From the NCBI RefSeq assembly GCF_900188445.1, contig NZ_FZOR01000003.1, positions 186,001 through 250,000 on the forward strand: a stretch of DNA of 64,000 nt, in the 5' to 3' direction. The DNA comes from Actinomadura meyerae (GTDB lineage: Bacteria > Actinomycetota > Actinomycetes > Streptosporangiales > Streptosporangiaceae). Shown piece by piece: positions 43,303-51,668 of the stretch. Each line of letters begins with the position of its first letter. Positions within the stretch are counted from its first letter, which is position 1. Under the pieces are notes generated by a model. That model searched no databases. It worked only from the letters and a program-made list of their open reading frames with translations, and had not been told where the DNA came from. The position numbers were made by a program, and so were the translations under genes.

Positions 43303-43584
43303 TCAGGAGGCCACGAGGTCCTGGTAGTCGGGGTGCTTGCCGATCCACTTCTTGATGAAGGGGCACAGCGGGACGACCGACTGGCCCTTGGCCCGCACGT
43401 CGTCCAGGGCGCCCCGGGCGAGCGCTCCCCCGATGCCCTTGCCCTCGAAGGCGGGGTCGACCTCGGTGTGGATGAAGACGACGGAGCCCTCCCCTCGCTC
43501 GTACTCCACGAACCCGGCGAGCTCTCCGTCCACCGTGATCTCGTAGCGGCTCTGCCCGGGGTTGTCCGTAACTTCGGTGCTCAT
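43303..43584 (-). CDS. Small GNAT-fold N-acetyltransferase (YjdJ/NATD1 type)
   Basis: A 93-residue short acetyltransferase. Seen: RYEITVDGELAGFVEYERGE, IHTEVDPAFEGKGIGGALAR with the CoA loop, and PLCPFIKKWIGKHPDYQDL, the family ending. Acceptor unknown. It converges on the cNMP gene and sits 61 bases after the end of cimA on the same strand. Confidence 0.92.
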   Translation of the reverse strand: MSTEVTDNPGQSRYEITVDGELAGFVEYERGEGSVVFIHTEVDPAFEGKGIGGALARGALDDVRAKGQSVVPLCPFIKKWIGKHPDYQDLVAS

Positions 43585-43645
43585 GCCCCGATAATGCCCC
43601 GGGGCCCCGCGGCATTCCCGGCCGGGTCGCCCCGGCGCGGCCGCC

Positions 43646-45223
43646 TCAGCCCGCGTCGTATCCGGCGCGGAGCAGGCAGTAGCTGACGGCCTCCTCCAGG
43701 GCCTGCCAGGACGCGGCGATCACGTTGTCCTCGACGCCGACCGTGCCCCACTCGCGCTCGCCGTCGCCGGACTCGATCAGCACCCGGGTCCGGGCGTCGG
43801 TGCCGTGCGCGCCCTCCAGGATGCGGACCTTGTAGTCGACCAGCTCCAGCCGCGCCAGCTCCGGGTACAGCCGGCCGAGGGCGAGGCGCAGCGCGTTGTC
43901 GAGGGCGTTGACGGGGCCGTTGCCCTCGCCGGTCGCGATGATCCGCTCGCCCTTGGCGTGCAGCTTGACGGTGGCCTCGCTGACCATGGACCCGTCGGGC
44001 CGCCGCTCCACGATCGACCGCCACGACTCGACCTCGAAGTGCCGCTGCCGGACGCCGGTCAGCTCCTCGCGCAGCAGCAGCTCGAACGAGGCGTCCGCGG
44101 CCTCGAAGGTGTAGCCGGTGGACTCCAGCTCCTTGACCTTGGCGACGACGTCCTTGGCCTTCTCACCGGACAGGTCGTAGCCCAGCTCGCGGCCCTTCAG
44201 CTCCACGGACGCGCGCCCCGCCATGCTCGACACCAGCATCCGCATGTCGTTGCCGACGGCGGCCGGGTCGATGTGCTGGTACAGGTCGGGGTCGACCTTG
44301 ACCGCGGACGCGTGCAGGCCGGCCTTGTGCGCGAACGCCGACACGCCCACGTAGGGCTGCTGCGAGCTCGGCGCGACGTTGGTGACCTCGGAGACGGCGT
44401 GCGCGATGCGGGTCATCTCGGAGAGCTGCGCGTCCGACACGAGCCGCATGCCCCGCTTGAGCTGCAGGTTGCCGACGACGGTGAACAGGTTGGCGTTGCC
44501 GCTGCGCTCGCCGTACCCGTTGGCGCAGCCCTGCACGTGGGTGGCGCCGGCCTTCACCGCGGCGAGCGTGTTCGCCACCGCGCAGCCGGAGTCGTCGTGG
44601 CAGTGGATGCCGACGCGGACGCCGTACCCGACGACCTCGTGGACGACCTCGGCCAGCTCGTCCGGCAGCATGCCGCCGTTGGTGTCGCAGAGCGCGACGA
44701 CGTCCGCGCCCGCCTCGGCGGCGGTGCGGACCGCCTCCAGCGCGTAGGCGCGGTTGGCCTTGTAGCCGTCGAAGAAGTGCTCGGCGTCCAGGAAGACTCG
44801 TTGGCCCTCCGCGCGCAGGTGGGAGACCGTGTCGCGGATCATCGCGAGGTTCTCCTCCAGGGTCGTGCGGAGGGCCAGCTCGACGTGCCTGTCGTGGCTC
44901 TTGGCGACCAGGGTCACGACGGACGCGCCGGATTCGCGCAGGGCGGCGACCTGGGGGTCGTCGGCCGCCTTCGCCCCGGCCCGGCGGGTCGCGCCGAACG
45001 CGGTGAGCCGCGCGTGCCTCAGGTCGAGCTCTGTTCGAGCGCGCCTGAAGAACTCGGTGTCCTTGGGGTTGGCGCCGGGCCAGCCGCCCTCGATGAAGCC
45101 CACGCCCAGGTCGTCGAGGTGCCGCGCGATGGCGAGCTTGTCGGGCACGGAGAGGTTGAGCCCCTCCTGCTGGGACCCGTCGCGCAGGGTGGTGTCGTAG
45201 ACGTGGAAAGCGTCGCCTTGCAT
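43646..45223 (-). CDS. cimA: (R)-citramalate synthase
   Basis: A 525-residue enzyme condensing pyruvate and acetyl-CoA to citramalate, the threonine-independent route to isoleucine. Seen: YDTTLRDGSQQEGLNLSV, GFIEGGWPGANPKDTEFF (citramalate-type, unlike LeuA), metal His pair in GIHCHDDSG, and a C-terminal LeuA-type allosteric domain (from about 390). Start is ATG 45223. A leader peptide and terminator lie upstream, so expression is probably controlled by attenuation. Related 2-isopropylmalate synthase is excluded by the substrate-loop motif. Confidence 0.94.
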   Translation of the reverse strand: MQGDAFHVYDTTLRDGSQQEGLNLSVPDKLAIARHLDDLGVGFIEGGWPGANPKDTEFFRRARTELDLRHARLTAFGATRRAGAKAADDPQVAALRESGASVVTLVAKSHDRHVELALRTTLEENLAMIRDTVSHLRAEGQRVFLDAEHFFDGYKANRAYALEAVRTAAEAGADVVALCDTNGGMLPDELAEVVHEVVGYGVRVGIHCHDDSGCAVANTLAAVKAGATHVQGCANGYGERSGNANLFTVVGNLQLKRGMRLVSDAQLSEMTRIAHAVSEVTNVAPSSQQPYVGVSAFAHKAGLHASAVKVDPDLYQHIDPAAVGNDMRMLVSSMAGRASVELKGRELGYDLSGEKAKDVVAKVKELESTGYTFEAADASFELLLREELTGVRQRHFEVESWRSIVERRPDGSMVSEATVKLHAKGERIIATGEGNGPVNALDNALRLALGRLYPELARLELVDYKVRILEGAHGTDARTRVLIESGDGEREWGTVGVEDNVIAASWQALEEAVSYCLLRAGYDAG

Positions 45224-45257
45224 AGGTGAGAACCCCCAGAGGGTGGCGCCAGGGCAC

Positions 45258-45288
45258 AAAAAAGACCCCTCACGGACGTGAGAGGTCT
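45258..45288 (-). terminator. Attenuator terminator of cimA
   Basis: On the minus strand, a 12-pair stem (AGACCTCTCACG with CGTGAGGGGTCT, one G-U wobble that pairs only in this direction) followed by TTTTTT, ending 35 bases before the cimA ATG. Confidence 0.85.
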
Positions 45289-45307
45289 GCGCGCCGGCGG
45301 TGTCCCG

Positions 45308-45352
45308 TTAGCTGCCGGCGCGCCAGCCGATAATGACGAGGCTGTTGCGCAT
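45308..45352 (-). CDS. cimA leader peptide (branched-chain amino acid attenuator)
   Basis: A 14-residue frame, MRNSLVIIGWRAGS, with Leu-Val-Ile-Ile codons CTC GTC ATT ATC in a row; ATT is uncommon in this genome. A GGAG ribosome site lies 7 bases before the ATG, and the stop is 20 bases ahead of the terminator hairpin. This is the classical arrangement: slow decoding at low Leu/Val/Ile charged tRNA would favour read-through into cimA. Mechanism is inference from layout. Confidence 0.75.
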   Translation of the reverse strand: MRNSLVIIGWRAGS

Positions 45353-45420
45353 GATGCGCTCCAGTCTGCCACAGGCGTCGAATGCTTGGGACATCCGTCT
45401 CGGATGGTGAGACGGCCATG

Positions 45421-45442
45421 CCCCGGCAGTGGCCTGCCGGGG
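45421..45442. terminator. Hairpin downstream of ilvE
   Basis: CCCCGGCAG-TGGC-CTGCCGGGG, perfect 9-base arms, 25 bases after the ilvE stop on the minus strand. No T-run. It probably separates ilvE from the cimA leader transcript. Confidence 0.55.
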
Positions 45443-45466
45443 CCGGTGGAACCGCAGGTCGGACGA

Positions 45467-46570
45467 CTAAACGATCTTGTGGACCCAGCCGTAGGGGTCG
45501 GGGCGGGTGCCGTACTGGATGCCGACCAGTTCCTGGCGGAGCCGCATCGAGATCTCGCCGGGCTCGCCGTCCCCGATCGTCCACTCCCGGTCCCGGCCCT
45601 TGACCCGGCCGACCGGGCTGATGATCGCGGCGGTGCCGCAGCCGAACACCTCGGTGATCTCGCCCGACGCGCAGCCCTGCTGCCACTCGTCGATGCTGAT
45701 CTTGCCCTCCGCGGCCGGGATGCCGAGGTCGGGCGCCAGCTTGAGCATCGAGTCGCGGGTGACCCCGGCGAGCAGCGTGCCGGTGAGCGCGGGGGTGAGC
45801 AGGCGGGCGTGCGATCCGGAGCCGTAGACGAACATGAGGTTCATCGAGCCGACCTCCTCGACCCAGCGGTGCTCCACCGCGTCGAGCCAGACGACCTGGT
45901 CGCAGCCCTGCGCGACGGCCTCGGCCTGCCCGGCGAACGACGCCGCGTAGTTGCCGCCGAACTTGGCCTCGCCCGTCCCGCCGGGGGCGGCGCGGGTGTA
46001 GTCCTGCGACAGCCACACCGAGACGGGCTTGATGCCGCGCGGGTAGTACAGCCCGGACGGCGACGCGATGACCATGAACAGGAACTCGCTCGCCGGGCTG
46101 TTGACGCCGAGCGCGCGGGTCGTGGCGAACATGAACGGCCGCAGGTAGAGGCTGTGGCCCTCGGTGTCGGGGACCCAGTCCCGGTCGGTGCGGACGAGCA
46201 GCTCGATCGCGTCGACGAACAGCTGCTCGGGGATCTCCGGCATCGCCATCCGCTTGGCGGAGCGGTTCATCCGCGCCGCGTTCATGTACGGCCGGAAGGT
46301 GACGATGGACCCGTCCGGCTGCTTGTAGGCCTTGAGACCCTCGAAGAGCTCCTGGGCGTAGTGGAAGACCTGCGAGGCCGGGTCCATCGGGATCGGCCCG
46401 TAGGGCTGGAGTCTCGCGTCGTGCCAGCCGCGCTCGGCCGAGTACCTGATCGTGACCATGTGGTCGGTGAAGTGCCGGCCGAAGCCGGGATCGGCCAGGA
46501 CCGCGGCCCGCTCGGCGGCGCTCGCGGGCCGCTCGGTGCGCGTGATCTCGAACTCCAGGGTGTCGCTCAT
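45467..46570 (-). CDS. ilvE: Branched-chain amino acid aminotransferase
   Basis: A 367-residue PLP enzyme of fold type IV making Leu, Ile and Val from their 2-oxo acids. Seen: FHYAQELFEGLKAYKQPDG, RPYMNAARMNRSAKRM, PLP-binding Lys in GEAKFGGNYAASF, and VEEVGSMNLMFVYG followed by EVFGCGTAAIISPVG. Length is typical of the actinobacterial class. The ATG lies 164 bases after leuB; the gap has a hairpin and a promoter-like stretch, so ilvE may have its own promoter. Confidence 0.97.
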   Translation of the reverse strand: MSDTLEFEITRTERPASAAERAAVLADPGFGRHFTDHMVTIRYSAERGWHDARLQPYGPIPMDPASQVFHYAQELFEGLKAYKQPDGSIVTFRPYMNAARMNRSAKRMAMPEIPEQLFVDAIELLVRTDRDWVPDTEGHSLYLRPFMFATTRALGVNSPASEFLFMVIASPSGLYYPRGIKPVSVWLSQDYTRAAPGGTGEAKFGGNYAASFAGQAEAVAQGCDQVVWLDAVEHRWVEEVGSMNLMFVYGSGSHARLLTPALTGTLLAGVTRDSMLKLAPDLGIPAAEGKISIDEWQQGCASGEITEVFGCGTAAIISPVGRVKGRDREWTIGDGEPGEISMRLRQELVGIQYGTRPDPYGWVHKIV

Positions 46571-46683
46571 CGCGGTTCGTCCTCTCGCGGATCGCCGGGC
46601 GGCCCCATCGCCGCTGTGGCGTCTCTCATCCCTATTGTCGTACTTCGTCTAGACCTGCTCCTCCACGCGCGGCGCATGCCGAA

Positions 46684-46714
46684 GACCGGGTGCGCCGCGA
46701 GAGCACACCCGGTC
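46684..46714. terminator. Hairpin between leuB and ilvE
   Basis: GACCGGGTG and its complement CACCCGGTC, 9-base arms, 13-base loop, 20 bases after the leuB stop. Likely leuB terminator; no T-run. Confidence 0.55.
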
Positions 46715-46734
46715 CGTCCGGACGGGGGCGTGCC

Positions 46735-47784
46735 CTACCCGGATACTCGCTTGGCGATCGCGTCGCCGATCTGGGACGTGGACCGGGCGCCCAGCGCGGC
46801 GCGCTCGGCCAGGTCGTCGGAGACGGCCTGCTCGACCAGGCGGGCGGCCTCGCCCTCCCCGATGTGGTCGAGCAGCATGGCGACGGACAGGATCGTGGCG
46901 GTCGGGTCGGCCTTGCCCTGCCCGGCGATGTCGGGGGCGCTGCCGTGCACCGGCTCGAACATCGACGGCGCCGTCCGGTCGGGGTTGACGTTGCCGGACG
47001 CCGCGAGCCCGATCCCGCCCGCGATCGCGGCGCCGATGTCGGTGATGATGTCGCCGAACAGGTTGTCGGTGACCACCACGTCGAACCGCTGCGGCTGGCT
47101 CACGAAGAACATCGTCGCCGCGTCGACGTGCACGTAGTCCGTGGAGACCTGCGGGTACTCCTCGCCGACCCGCTTGAGGACGCGCTGGTACAGGTCGCCC
47201 GCGAAGGTGAGCACGTTGTCCTTGTGGACGAGCGTGAGCTTCTTGCGCGGACGGGACGCCGCGACCTCGAACGCGTACCGGATGACCCGCTCGACCCCGT
47301 ACGCGGTGTTCACGCTCTCCTGCGTGGCGACCTCGTGCGGCGTGCCCTTGCGCAGCACCCCGCCGACGCCGGTGTAGGGGCCCTCGGTGCCCTCCCGGAC
47401 GACGACCATGTCGATGTCGGCGGGCGACACGCCGGCGAGCGGCGTCGCGACGCCGGGGAACAGCTTCACCGGCCGCAGGTTGACGTAGTGGTCGAGCTCG
47501 AAGCGGGTGCGCAGCAGCAGGCCGCGCTCCAGCGTCCCGCTGGGCACGCTCGGGTCGCCGACCGCGCCGAGCAGGATGACGTCCTGCTCGCGCAGCTCGG
47601 CCAGCACCGAGTCGGGCAGCGTCTCCCCCGTCCGGTGCCAGCGTGCGGCGCCCAGGTCGTAGGAGGTCTGCTCGAACGTAAGGTCGCCGGGCACGGCGCC
47701 GAGGACCTTCAGCCCCTCGGCGACCACCTCGGGGCCGATCCCGTCGCCGGGGATGACGGCCAGACGAATGCTGCGCGAAGCCAT
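46735..47784 (-). CDS. leuB: 3-isopropylmalate dehydrogenase
   Basis: A 349-residue metal- and NAD-dependent oxidative decarboxylase of leucine synthesis. Seen: [37 protein letters not shown] substrate arginines, [36 protein letters not shown] and the NAD-binding [20 protein letters not shown]. It is the short actinobacterial form. Encoded upstream of ilvE on the same strand. Confidence 0.97.
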   Translation of the reverse strand: MASRSIRLAVIPGDGIGPEVVAEGLKVLGAVPGDLTFEQTSYDLGAARWHRTGETLPDSVLAELREQDVILLGAVGDPSVPSGTLERGLLLRTRFELDHYVNLRPVKLFPGVATPLAGVSPADIDMVVVREGTEGPYTGVGGVLRKGTPHEVATQESVNTAYGVERVIRYAFEVAASRPRKKLTLVHKDNVLTFAGDLYQRVLKRVGEEYPQVSTDYVHVDAATMFFVSQPQRFDVVVTDNLFGDIITDIGAAIAGGIGLAASGNVNPDRTAPSMFEPVHGSAPDIAGQGKADPTATILSVAMLLDHIGEGEAARLVEQAVSDDLAERAALGARSTSQIGDAIAKRVSG

Positions 47785-47827
47785 GCGCGCACTCTACTGC
47801 AAACGTCTCAATGCCTGGGCTTCCGTC

Positions 47828-48493
47828 TCACGATCCGGTCAAGAGCCCGCAATCGCCGCACATCCCGCCGCCGGGCACCCGGTAGTACAGGCAGCAGCTC
47901 CTGCGGACGAACCGGTCGTCCAGGGTGCCCGCGAGGGGCTCCCGTGCGAGGAGCTCGCGCACCAGCGCGGCCCGCACCGGGGACCCCGGCACCCGCATCG
48001 TGCCCGCCAGCGCCGACGCCGCGTTCCCCCACACGAGCCCGCCCGCCATCCGGACGATCTCGGCCATCGAGGCCCGCAGCGGCCGGAGAAGGCCGTCCAC
48101 GACCATGGGGTGGATCACCGAGGCGGCCTCGGCAGGGCCGTCGACCCGCCAACCGCGCGGCTCCGGAACACCGAGCCTGATCGGCTCGCCGGGCGCCCAT
48201 GACCACTGCAACTCCGCCATGTCGGGCACGACGCCGACCGCCGCCGCCGCGAGAACCGGCGACCACACGCGCGCCGCGAGCCCCTGGAAGAGCAGGGAGG
48301 CGGCGACCCGCCGCTCCCCCGTGCCGAGCCGCTCGGCATGATCGAGGGTCAGGTCACCGAGGCGCGGGCCGTCAGTCCCGAACGGCCGCCAGGTGCCGCC
48401 GTCCGTCCCGCCCGCGCGAAGCTCGAAGTAGGGCCCGAGCCGACCGGCATCGCGCAGGACTCCGGCGACCTCATCAGTCCTGGCAACGTCCAC
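47828..48493 (-). CDS. FhuF-like (2Fe-2S) protein
   Basis: A 221-residue protein whose C terminus RRSCCLYYRVPGGGMCGDC carries the four-cysteine pattern (CC-x10-C-x2-C) of FhuF siderophore-iron reductases. The middle has the AASLLFQGLAARVWSPVLAA helix expected of the family. It may reduce ferric siderophores, but no siderophore genes adjoin it. The start at GTG 48493 has no strong ribosome site and could be later. Unrelated in function to the amino acid genes around it. Confidence 0.82.
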   Translation of the reverse strand: MDVARTDEVAGVLRDAGRLGPYFELRAGGTDGGTWRPFGTDGPRLGDLTLDHAERLGTGERRVAASLLFQGLAARVWSPVLAAAAVGVVPDMAELQWSWAPGEPIRLGVPEPRGWRVDGPAEAASVIHPMVVDGLLRPLRASMAEIVRMAGGLVWGNAASALAGTMRVPGSPVRAALVRELLAREPLAGTLDDRFVRRSCCLYYRVPGGGMCGDCGLLTGS

Positions 48494-48521
48494 CCGCCCA
48501 GTCTCGCAGCAGGCAGGGAAA

Positions 48522-48553
48522 CGGCCGGGGCGGTGTCACCAGCGCCCCGGCCG
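48522..48553. terminator. Strong hairpin after the small gene
   Basis: Perfect 11-base arms CGGCCGGGGCG (48522-48532) and complement (48543-48553), 10-base loop, followed on the minus strand by GTTTCC. It ends 23 bases after the stop of the 29-residue gene. Confidence 0.7.
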
Positions 48554-48576
48554 CTGTCGCTCTCCGGCCCGCCGGA

Positions 48577-48666
48577 CTACTCGGCCCGGCGGTCCAGGGC
48601 GGTCTGCAGGGCTCGGGCGGCCTCTTCTTCGGCTTCCTCGGCCGTGGTGTTCCAGGTGTCGTCCAT
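48577..48666 (-). CDS. Small acidic peptide, 29 residues
   Basis: Frame MDDTWNTTAEEAEEEAARAL followed by nine further residues ending RRAE. It is acidic, helical in prediction by eye and has no cysteine or signal. Evidence for expression: GGAG eight bases before the ATG and a strong hairpin just after the stop, so it looks like an independent short transcript. No family recognised. It could be a precursor peptide, a small regulator or a chance frame. Confidence 0.5.
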   Translation of the reverse strand: MDDTWNTTAEEAEEEAARALQTALDRRAE

Positions 48667-48861
48667 GGCAAATGCTCCAAGTTCGCTGTGCTGTGGCGGG
48701 AGGGGCCGTCGCCGGGAGCGTGGGTTCGCACGGTCCGGCGGGGGCATCGGGCTCACGGCCAGGCAGGGCCTCCGCAGCGGGTGCCGGCCAGCCGATGATC
48801 AGGCCCCGCTGCGGCCAGCGAAGGATTACTACGAAGCGCCGCATGACTACCTGCGAGAATA

Positions 48862-48899
48862 CCTCCGCCACGGCGGGTTGTCCCGATCCGTGGCGGAGG
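48862..48899 (-). terminator. serA terminator
   Basis: Perfect 12-base arms CCTCCGCCACGG and complement (48862-48873, 48888-48899), 14-base loop, 31 bases after the serA stop. Confidence 0.7.
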
Positions 48900-48929
48900 T
48901 TCTCAATATGTGAGACGAGCGGCGGGCGG

Positions 48930-50519
48930 TCAGCCCTCCAGGTCGACGCGGCGGCCCATGTCGGCGCCGACCTCGCGGGTGATGGCGTCCACGAGCTGCG
49001 GCGCGATGGCGGAGTCGACGGTGAGGGCGATCAGCGCCTTGCCACCCTTGGCGTCCCGGCCGACCTGCATGCCGGCGATGTTGACCTGCTCGTCGCCGAG
49101 CAGCTTGCCGACGGCGCCGACGATGCCGGGGCGGTCGACGTAGGAGAAGAACGCCATGTGCTCGGTCGGGACGAGCTCCATGTTGTAGCCGTTGATCTCG
49201 ATGATGCGCTCGGCGTGCTTGGGGCCGGTGAGCGTGCCGGAGACCGAGACGACGGCGCCGTCGGCCATCGTGCCGCGCACCTGCACGACGTTGCGCCAGT
49301 CGGGGCTGTCCTCGGAGGTGGTGAGGGTGACCTCGACGCCGCGGTCGCGGGCCAGCAGCGGCGCGTTGACGAAGGTCACGGCCTCCTCGATGACGTCCAC
49401 GAAGACGCCCTTGAGCGCGGCGAGCTCCAGGACCTTCACGTCGTGCTCGGCGATCTCGCCGCGGACGACGACGTCGAGCCGGACCGGGACGCCGCCGGCG
49501 AGCGCGGTGAAGATGCGGCCGAGCTTCTCGGCGAGCGGCAGGCCGGGCTTGACGTCCTCGGCGACCGCGCCGCCCTGCACGTTGACGGCGTCCGGCACGA
49601 ACTCGCCGGACAGCGCGAGCTTCACCGAGCGGGCGACCTGCGTGCCCGCCTTCTCCTGCGCCTCGTGGGTGCTGGCGCCGAGGTGCGGGGTGACCACGAC
49701 GTTGTCGTGGTGGAACAGCGGGCTGTCGGTGCAGGGCTCGCTGCTGAACACGTCGAGCCCGGCGCCGGCGACGCGGCCGTCCTTGAGCGCGAGGTCGAGG
49801 GCCTGCTCGTCGACGATCCCGCCGCGCGCGGCGTTGACGATCCGCACGTTCGGCTTGACCTTGTGCAGCTCGGCGTCGCCCACCAGGCCGAGGGTCTCGG
49901 GCGTCTTCGGCAGGTGGACGGTGATGAAGTCGCTCTCGCGCAGCAGTTCGTCGAGCGTGACCAGCCTGACGCCGAGCTGGGCGGCGCGGGCGGCCTGCAC
50001 GTACGGGTCGAAGGCGATCACGTTCATGTCGAAGGCGGCCAGGCGCTGGGCGACCAGGACGCCGATCCGGCCGAGGCCGAGCACGCCGACGGTCTTGCCC
50101 TGCAGCTCGACGCCGGTGTACTTCGAGCGCTTCCACTCGCCCTGCTTGAGCGCGGCGTGGCCCTGCGGGACGTTGCGCGCGGTGGCGAGCAGCAGCGCGA
50201 TCGCGTGCTCGGCGGCGGTGACGATGTTGGACGTGGGCGCGTTGACGACCATGACGCCGGCCTTGGTGGCGGCCTCCACGTCGACGTTGTCGAGGCCGAC
50301 GCCGGCGCGGGCGACGACGCGGAGCTTCCTGGCGTGCTGGAACACCTCGGCGGTGACCTTGGTGGCGCTCCGGACGATCAGGGCGTCGACGTCGGCGACG
50401 GCCGGGAGCAGCTGCTCGCGGTCGCTGCCGTCCACGCTCCGGACCTCGAAGTCGGCCTCCAGCACGGCGATGCCGGCCGGGGAGAGTTCTTCTGCGACGA
50501 GGACGACGGGCTTGCTCAA
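48930..50519 (-). CDS. serA: D-3-phosphoglycerate dehydrogenase
   Basis: A 529-residue enzyme opening serine synthesis. Seen: ARAGVGLDNVDVEAATKAGV, cofactor motif GLGRIG, NAARGGIVDE with catalytic Arg, GLDVFSSEP, HLGASTHEAQ with catalytic His, the intervening domain of the long type, and a C-terminal ACT domain (PGIVGAVGKLLGDEQVNIAG) that binds serine. TTG 50519 gives exactly the usual length and follows AAGGA. In-frame extension upstream is non-coding. The terminator at 48862 follows. Confidence 0.95.
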   Translation of the reverse strand: MSKPVVLVAEELSPAGIAVLEADFEVRSVDGSDREQLLPAVADVDALIVRSATKVTAEVFQHARKLRVVARAGVGLDNVDVEAATKAGVMVVNAPTSNIVTAAEHAIALLLATARNVPQGHAALKQGEWKRSKYTGVELQGKTVGVLGLGRIGVLVAQRLAAFDMNVIAFDPYVQAARAAQLGVRLVTLDELLRESDFITVHLPKTPETLGLVGDAELHKVKPNVRIVNAARGGIVDEQALDLALKDGRVAGAGLDVFSSEPCTDSPLFHHDNVVVTPHLGASTHEAQEKAGTQVARSVKLALSGEFVPDAVNVQGGAVAEDVKPGLPLAEKLGRIFTALAGGVPVRLDVVVRGEIAEHDVKVLELAALKGVFVDVIEEAVTFVNAPLLARDRGVEVTLTTSEDSPDWRNVVQVRGTMADGAVVSVSGTLTGPKHAERIIEINGYNMELVPTEHMAFFSYVDRPGIVGAVGKLLGDEQVNIAGMQVGRDAKGGKALIALTVDSAIAPQLVDAITREVGADMGRRVDLEG

Positions 50520-50698
50520 GAGGAAACAGTCCTTCGAAAAGTGGATGTTCGTGTGGTGTGCGTGCAGATGAGTGCAGGTGAAGTCGCGAGTCACCTCGTC
50601 GTGGACCTCGCCCCCGGCAGCCGAGTCTATAACCAGGGGGCGGCGGCGGTTCGCGGCAGGGAAAGACTGGCCGGTAACTGCGGGTTCGCCCCGTTCTG

Positions 50699-51337
50699 TC
50701 AGGCGGCGTTCGGTTCCGGTACGGCGGCGAGCACGGACGCCACCCGCTCGGCGTCGGCGACGTGCACGTGCGGCACGTCCACGAACACCCGCAGCGGCCC
50801 GGCGGGCAGCCCGAGCTCCTCGGCGACGCCGAGCTGCACCTCGCGCAGCGGGATGTACATCAGGTAGGCGCGGTGGACGTTCTGCGACCGGAACATCGCG
50901 GTCATGGTCAGCCGGTAGCCGCGGATCCGGAACGACAGCGCGGTGAGCGCAGGCAGCCCGTCGGCCGGCTCGCCCGGGATCGTCAGCGAGATCCACGCGC
51001 TGGTCGTCCACGGCCTGGCCCGCAGCAGGTCGACCACCCACCGGATCTGGTCGTGGCCGTCCAGGTCGTGCAGCCGGGGCCAGTACCGCCCGCGGACGAC
51101 GCGGCGGGTGCGCTCCTGGGCGCGCCGGACCAGCCGCGCCCGGTCGCCGTGCTCGTGGAGGATCGGGTCCTCCCAGCTCAGCGAGGCGACCTCGAACAGC
51201 AGCGGGGGCCCCTCGATGATGGGCCCGCCGTCCTCCAGCCCGGCCTCGCCGGCGGACCAGACGTGCCGCAGCACGCCGATCCACGCGCGGCCGCAGGTCT
51301 CCCAGCGCCGGACGTCGTTGTCCCCATGCGCCGGCAT
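50699..51337 (-). CDS. Thymidylate-synthase-like protein without catalytic cysteine
   Basis: A 212-residue protein. Residues about 130-195 follow the thymidylate synthase core: LPALTALSFRIRGYRLTMTA resembles PCH-to-FR region, FRSQNVHRAYLMYIPLREV the dUMP-binding strand and helix, and DVPHVHVAD the H-x-Y site. The catalytic Pro-Cys-His is Pro-Ala-Leu, and Asn at the base-recognition position is missing, so it should not make dTMP. Related folds occur in nucleotide hydroxymethylases. Lies 180 bases upstream of serA on the same strand. Function unknown. Confidence 0.6.
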   Translation of the reverse strand: MPAHGDNDVRRWETCGRAWIGVLRHVWSAGEAGLEDGGPIIEGPPLLFEVASLSWEDPILHEHGDRARLVRRAQERTRRVVRGRYWPRLHDLDGHDQIRWVVDLLRARPWTTSAWISLTIPGEPADGLPALTALSFRIRGYRLTMTAMFRSQNVHRAYLMYIPLREVQLGVAEELGLPAGPLRVFVDVPHVHVADAERVASVLAAVPEPNAA

Positions 51338-51668
51338 GTCATGACTCCGCGCCGTTATTCAGGAAATTGACTAGCCGTACGATCGCCGCGCCGTCGCGCA
51401 ATTGCGCGCCGCCTCCGGTCCGCGGCGGTCCGCCGCCCTCGATCGACCTCACACCGTTCATCCGCTCCGCGCCAGGACCGTTCCGGCGGCGGTCACACGG
51501 GTGTTCGCGCAGGTTCTCCGCGCGGCGACCGCGGCCGTCACGGCTTTCTTCAAGTATCAGGCAAAGTACCCAGAAACGATAGGGATATTTGTCCTGACGG
51601 TGCCTTCACTGGAATTCTGACCGCGATGTCGTCCACGAGTCACTGGACAATCCCGCCGACCGGTCGCG
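51338..51668. other. Gap with no supported gene
   Basis: 331 bases. The right half is relatively AT-rich (for example near 51545-51600). A plus-strand frame 51402-51620 (72 residues) was considered and not accepted: no ribosome site and no familiar domain. It probably holds the promoter of the gene at 50699. Confidence 0.5.

Noticed and set aside
48338..48913. Plus-strand frame ending DYYEAPHDYLREYLRHGG near 48800-48913
   Set aside because: The tail looks protein-like, but no start codon or ribosome site serves it, GC at third positions is low for this genome, and its end coincides with the serA terminator stem.
51402..51620. 72-residue plus-strand frame in the gap upstream of the thymidylate-synthase-like gene
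   Set aside because: No ribosome site, no domain, and codon use unlike its neighbours.
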